The translations under genes were made by a program, and so were the position numbers. From NCBI GenBank assembly GCA_031289285.1, contig JAITPT010000311.1, forward strand, positions 1 to 7,269: a DNA stretch of 7,269 nucleotides, read 5' to 3'. The first letter of the stretch is position 1, and each line of letters begins with the position of its first letter. This DNA is from Puniceicoccales bacterium. Lineage in GTDB: Bacteria > Verrucomicrobiota > Verrucomicrobiia > Opitutales > UBA953. Under the pieces are notes generated by a model that saw nothing but the letters and a program-made list of their open reading frames with translations, was not told the DNA's origin and did not search any database. Below, piece by piece: positions 5,858-7,269 of the stretch.

Positions 5858-7084
5858 TCAGTAGAACCGCAGGAAATATTTTTGGCGCTGCCGATCCATC
5901 ATCCTGTCGAGTGCGCTGTTTTGCTCGCCGCGAACAATCTCCGCCGCGATTTGATCCTGCACCTCGGCGAGCGGCACGACGCCGCCCGGGCGAAACTCGA
6001 CGCGTTGGAAAATGTGGAGGTCGGCGCGCCCGTCTGGCCCCGTGAAGTCAACCACGCTGGTCACGCCACCGTCGGGGATGGCTTTGAGCGCGGCGATAAC
6101 TTTTTCGTTGATGTCGGCAGAGTTATACCACTGCGTCGCGCCGCCGTCGTCGAAACGGGTGGGAGCTTTGTTGAAAGAGCGCATGACGAGGGTGGAGAAG
6201 GGGGTCTTTTTTTGCAACTCGGCGAGCACGTAATCGCGCTGTTTGAAGACGTCGGCGTTGGTCTCTGTCGCGCCCGGTGAAAGCTGGATTTGGCGGTAAC
6301 GGATTTGCTCGGCACGCGTGAAATGCGTGGCTTTGTTTCTCTCGTAAAACTCCGCGATGCGCTTGGGGCTGGCGTCGCCGACGTATTTTATAGCGTCCCT
6401 TTGCATGGCCTGCATGACGAGAATTTCCTCCATCTGGCGGCGGTCTTCGAGCGGCGTAATCCCTCGCAAGCGGAGCGAGTTGAGGTAAGCACTGCGGTCA
6501 CCGTTGAAGGCGGCTTGTATTTTTGTATCAATTTCCATAGCGACAGCTCCCGGCGGGAAACTACCCCCTTGCTCAGCGAAGGCGCGCATCATGACCTTGT
6601 GGTCGCAGGTGACCTGCACCTGCTGCGTAATCATTGCAAACAGGCGTTTGTCTCGCTCGCGCAAGTCGCCTTTGACCTCGCGGTCAATGGACGGTAGAAG
6701 CGGAGTTATCATTTTTTGGATTTCAAAGAGAGTGACGATGACGCCGTCCACATTGGCGCGGGGGTAATTTCGGTTTACATTATTCCACAGTGCTCGGAGA
6801 TACTCCTCCCGAGTAAGCCCTGCCGAGGGGTCGGCGGGAAGGGGTGCAACAGCAGCCGGCCTGCGGGACGGCTTGTCGGACCTGCGAAAAAACGTAGGCG
6901 TGGCGGCGGGTTGGCGGGCAGCGGGAACGGCGGGCGCAGTGGCGGACGGGTTGGCTGGCGCGGCAGCAGGCGCGGCGGGCTGGCGCGGCGGCGCGGCGGA
7001 ATCGAAGGCTTGCTGCGCGGCGAGCGCGGCTGGAAAAAGAAGGGCGGCGAGGACGGGTGCGGCGGCGCGGCGGATGTGTTTCAT
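5858..7084 (-). CDS. SurA-like periplasmic chaperone / PpiC-type peptidyl-prolyl isomerase
   Basis: Probable periplasmic folding helper of the SurA/PpiC class, 408 residues. A signal peptide (MKHIRR, hydrophobic to about A23, then QQ) is followed by a long Pro/Ala-rich linker (about 28-86). A SurA-N-like helical region follows: VDGVIVTLFEIQKMI (112-126) resembles the 'VNGexIT..ei' start of that domain, with helices to about 250 and KRIAEFYERNKATHF at 241-255. A parvulin-like domain occupies about 259-365: IRYRQIQLSP, FSTLVMRSF, DDGGATQWY, VIAALKAIPDGGVTSVV and LHIFQRVE. The C-terminal helix EVQDQIAAEIVRGEQ is also usual. In place of the first conserved parvulin histidine (ARHIL) there is Gln265; the second, His357, is kept. 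ATG at 7084 is chosen because it opens the signal peptide; a TTG at 7135 would add 17 residues ahead of it. It heads the leftward trio; the exporter follows after 7 bases. Divergent from E. coli SurA, with only one parvulin unit visible. Confidence 0.78.
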   Translation of the reverse strand: MKHIRRAAAPVLAALLFPAALAAQQAFDSAAPPRQPAAPAAAPANPSATAPAVPAARQPAATPTFFRRSDKPSRRPAAVAPLPADPSAGLTREEYLRALWNNVNRNYPRANVDGVIVTLFEIQKMITPLLPSIDREVKGDLRERDKRLFAMITQQVQVTCDHKVMMRAFAEQGGSFPPGAVAMEIDTKIQAAFNGDRSAYLNSLRLRGITPLEDRRQMEEILVMQAMQRDAIKYVGDASPKRIAEFYERNKATHFTRAEQIRYRQIQLSPGATETNADVFKQRDYVLAELQKKTPFSTLVMRSFNKAPTRFDDGGATQWYNSADINEKVIAALKAIPDGGVTSVVDFTGPDGRADLHIFQRVEFRPGGVVPLAEVQDQIAAEIVRGEQNSALDRMMDRQRQKYFLRFY

Positions 7085-7175
7085 GGCAGACAGTCGGATG
7101 GAAAAATATGTTGGTTGCGACGGAACAAAACGCAAAACCGCGTCTTCTGCAAAGCAGATTTTGCCGACGCGACAT
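7085..7175 (-). promoter_or_regulatory. Leader of the leftward operon with nested dyad
   Basis: The non-coding leader before the SurA-like gene is AT-richer than its surroundings. On the + strand GCGTC (7140-7144) pairs with GACGC (7166-7170), and inside it TCTGC (7146-7150) pairs with GCAGA (7154-7158) around an AAA loop. Read leftward, CATATT (7110-7105) could be a poor -10 box with TTGCGT (7135-7130) as -35 at 19-base spacing. Promoter position is therefore uncertain; the dyad could be an operator or the terminator-like end of a gene beyond the window. Confidence 0.25.
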
Positions 7176-7269
7176 GTGTGTTTGCGGTTTGTTACAGAGC
7201 GGACGGGCGGGCGGCGGCGGCGCGAGTAGTGGTTTCCGATGTCCAGACTGCGGGGGGGGCGGCGGCGGG
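7176..7269. other. G-rich window end, possible tail of another leftward gene
   Basis: Very G-rich on the + strand, with GGGCGGGCGGCGGCGG near 7205 and a run of eight G at 7252-7259. On the minus strand one frame is open from the edge to a TAA at 7194-7192 (25 codons, ending RAAAARPSAL), which could be the C-terminus of an upstream gene, but its low complexity makes it unsupportable alone. Confidence 0.2.

Noticed and set aside
7085..7135. TTG start at 7135 for the SurA-like gene
   Set aside because: It would put 17 residues (beginning RFVPSQPTYF after the start) before a perfect signal peptide that itself begins with ATG at 7084.
7192..7269. C-terminus of a further leftward gene (25 codons to TAA)
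   Set aside because: Too short and low in complexity to call as a gene; needs sequence beyond the window.

Overview
The window looks like chromosomal DNA from a GC-rich Gram-negative bacterium. A Verrucomicrobiota/Opitutaceae-type host is my best guess: there is a lipid A gene, exported proteins with ordinary signal peptides, a large exported alpha-L-rhamnosidase, a canonical ThuA protein, weak Shine-Dalgarno sequences, and the tail of a REP-associated (RAYT/Y1-type) transposase. The taxonomic placement is inference; no rRNA or phylogenetic marker is present.

Layout. Positions 1-207 hold the C-terminal end of a RAYT-like transposase, cut by the left window edge. Positions 208-726 hold no convincing gene. 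This stretch contains small inverted repeats and, just before the next gene, a purine-rich block with four copies of a 14-base motif (GGGACGGGTCTGAA type). Two genes then run rightward: an exported GH78 alpha-L-rhamnosidase (727-3405) and, 40 bases later, lpxA (3446-4249). Three genes run leftward and converge on lpxA: a SurA/PpiC-like periplasmic foldase (5858-7084), a LysE/RhtB-type exporter (5110-5850) and a ThuA-domain protein (4291-5073). Their spacings of 7 and 36 bases suggest one operon. The right end (7085-7269) is its leader, followed by very G-rich DNA.

How the genes fit together. The rhamnosidase would release terminal L-rhamnose from plant or microbial glycans outside the cytoplasm. 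LpxA performs the first acylation of lipid A synthesis in the cytoplasm. The SurA-like protein would assist outer-membrane protein folding in the periplasm. The exporter and ThuA protein have no shared pathway that I can demonstrate. The genes are individually recognisable but do not form an obvious pathway or a defence or mobile system.

The parts most worth a second look are the transposase tail with its nearby motif cluster, a sharp synonymous-codon shift inside the rhamnosidase gene, the loss of a key histidine in the PpiC-like domain, and a repeat-built insertion in the exporter. I found no convincing CRISPR, tRNA, rRNA, riboswitch or undescribed multi-gene system.
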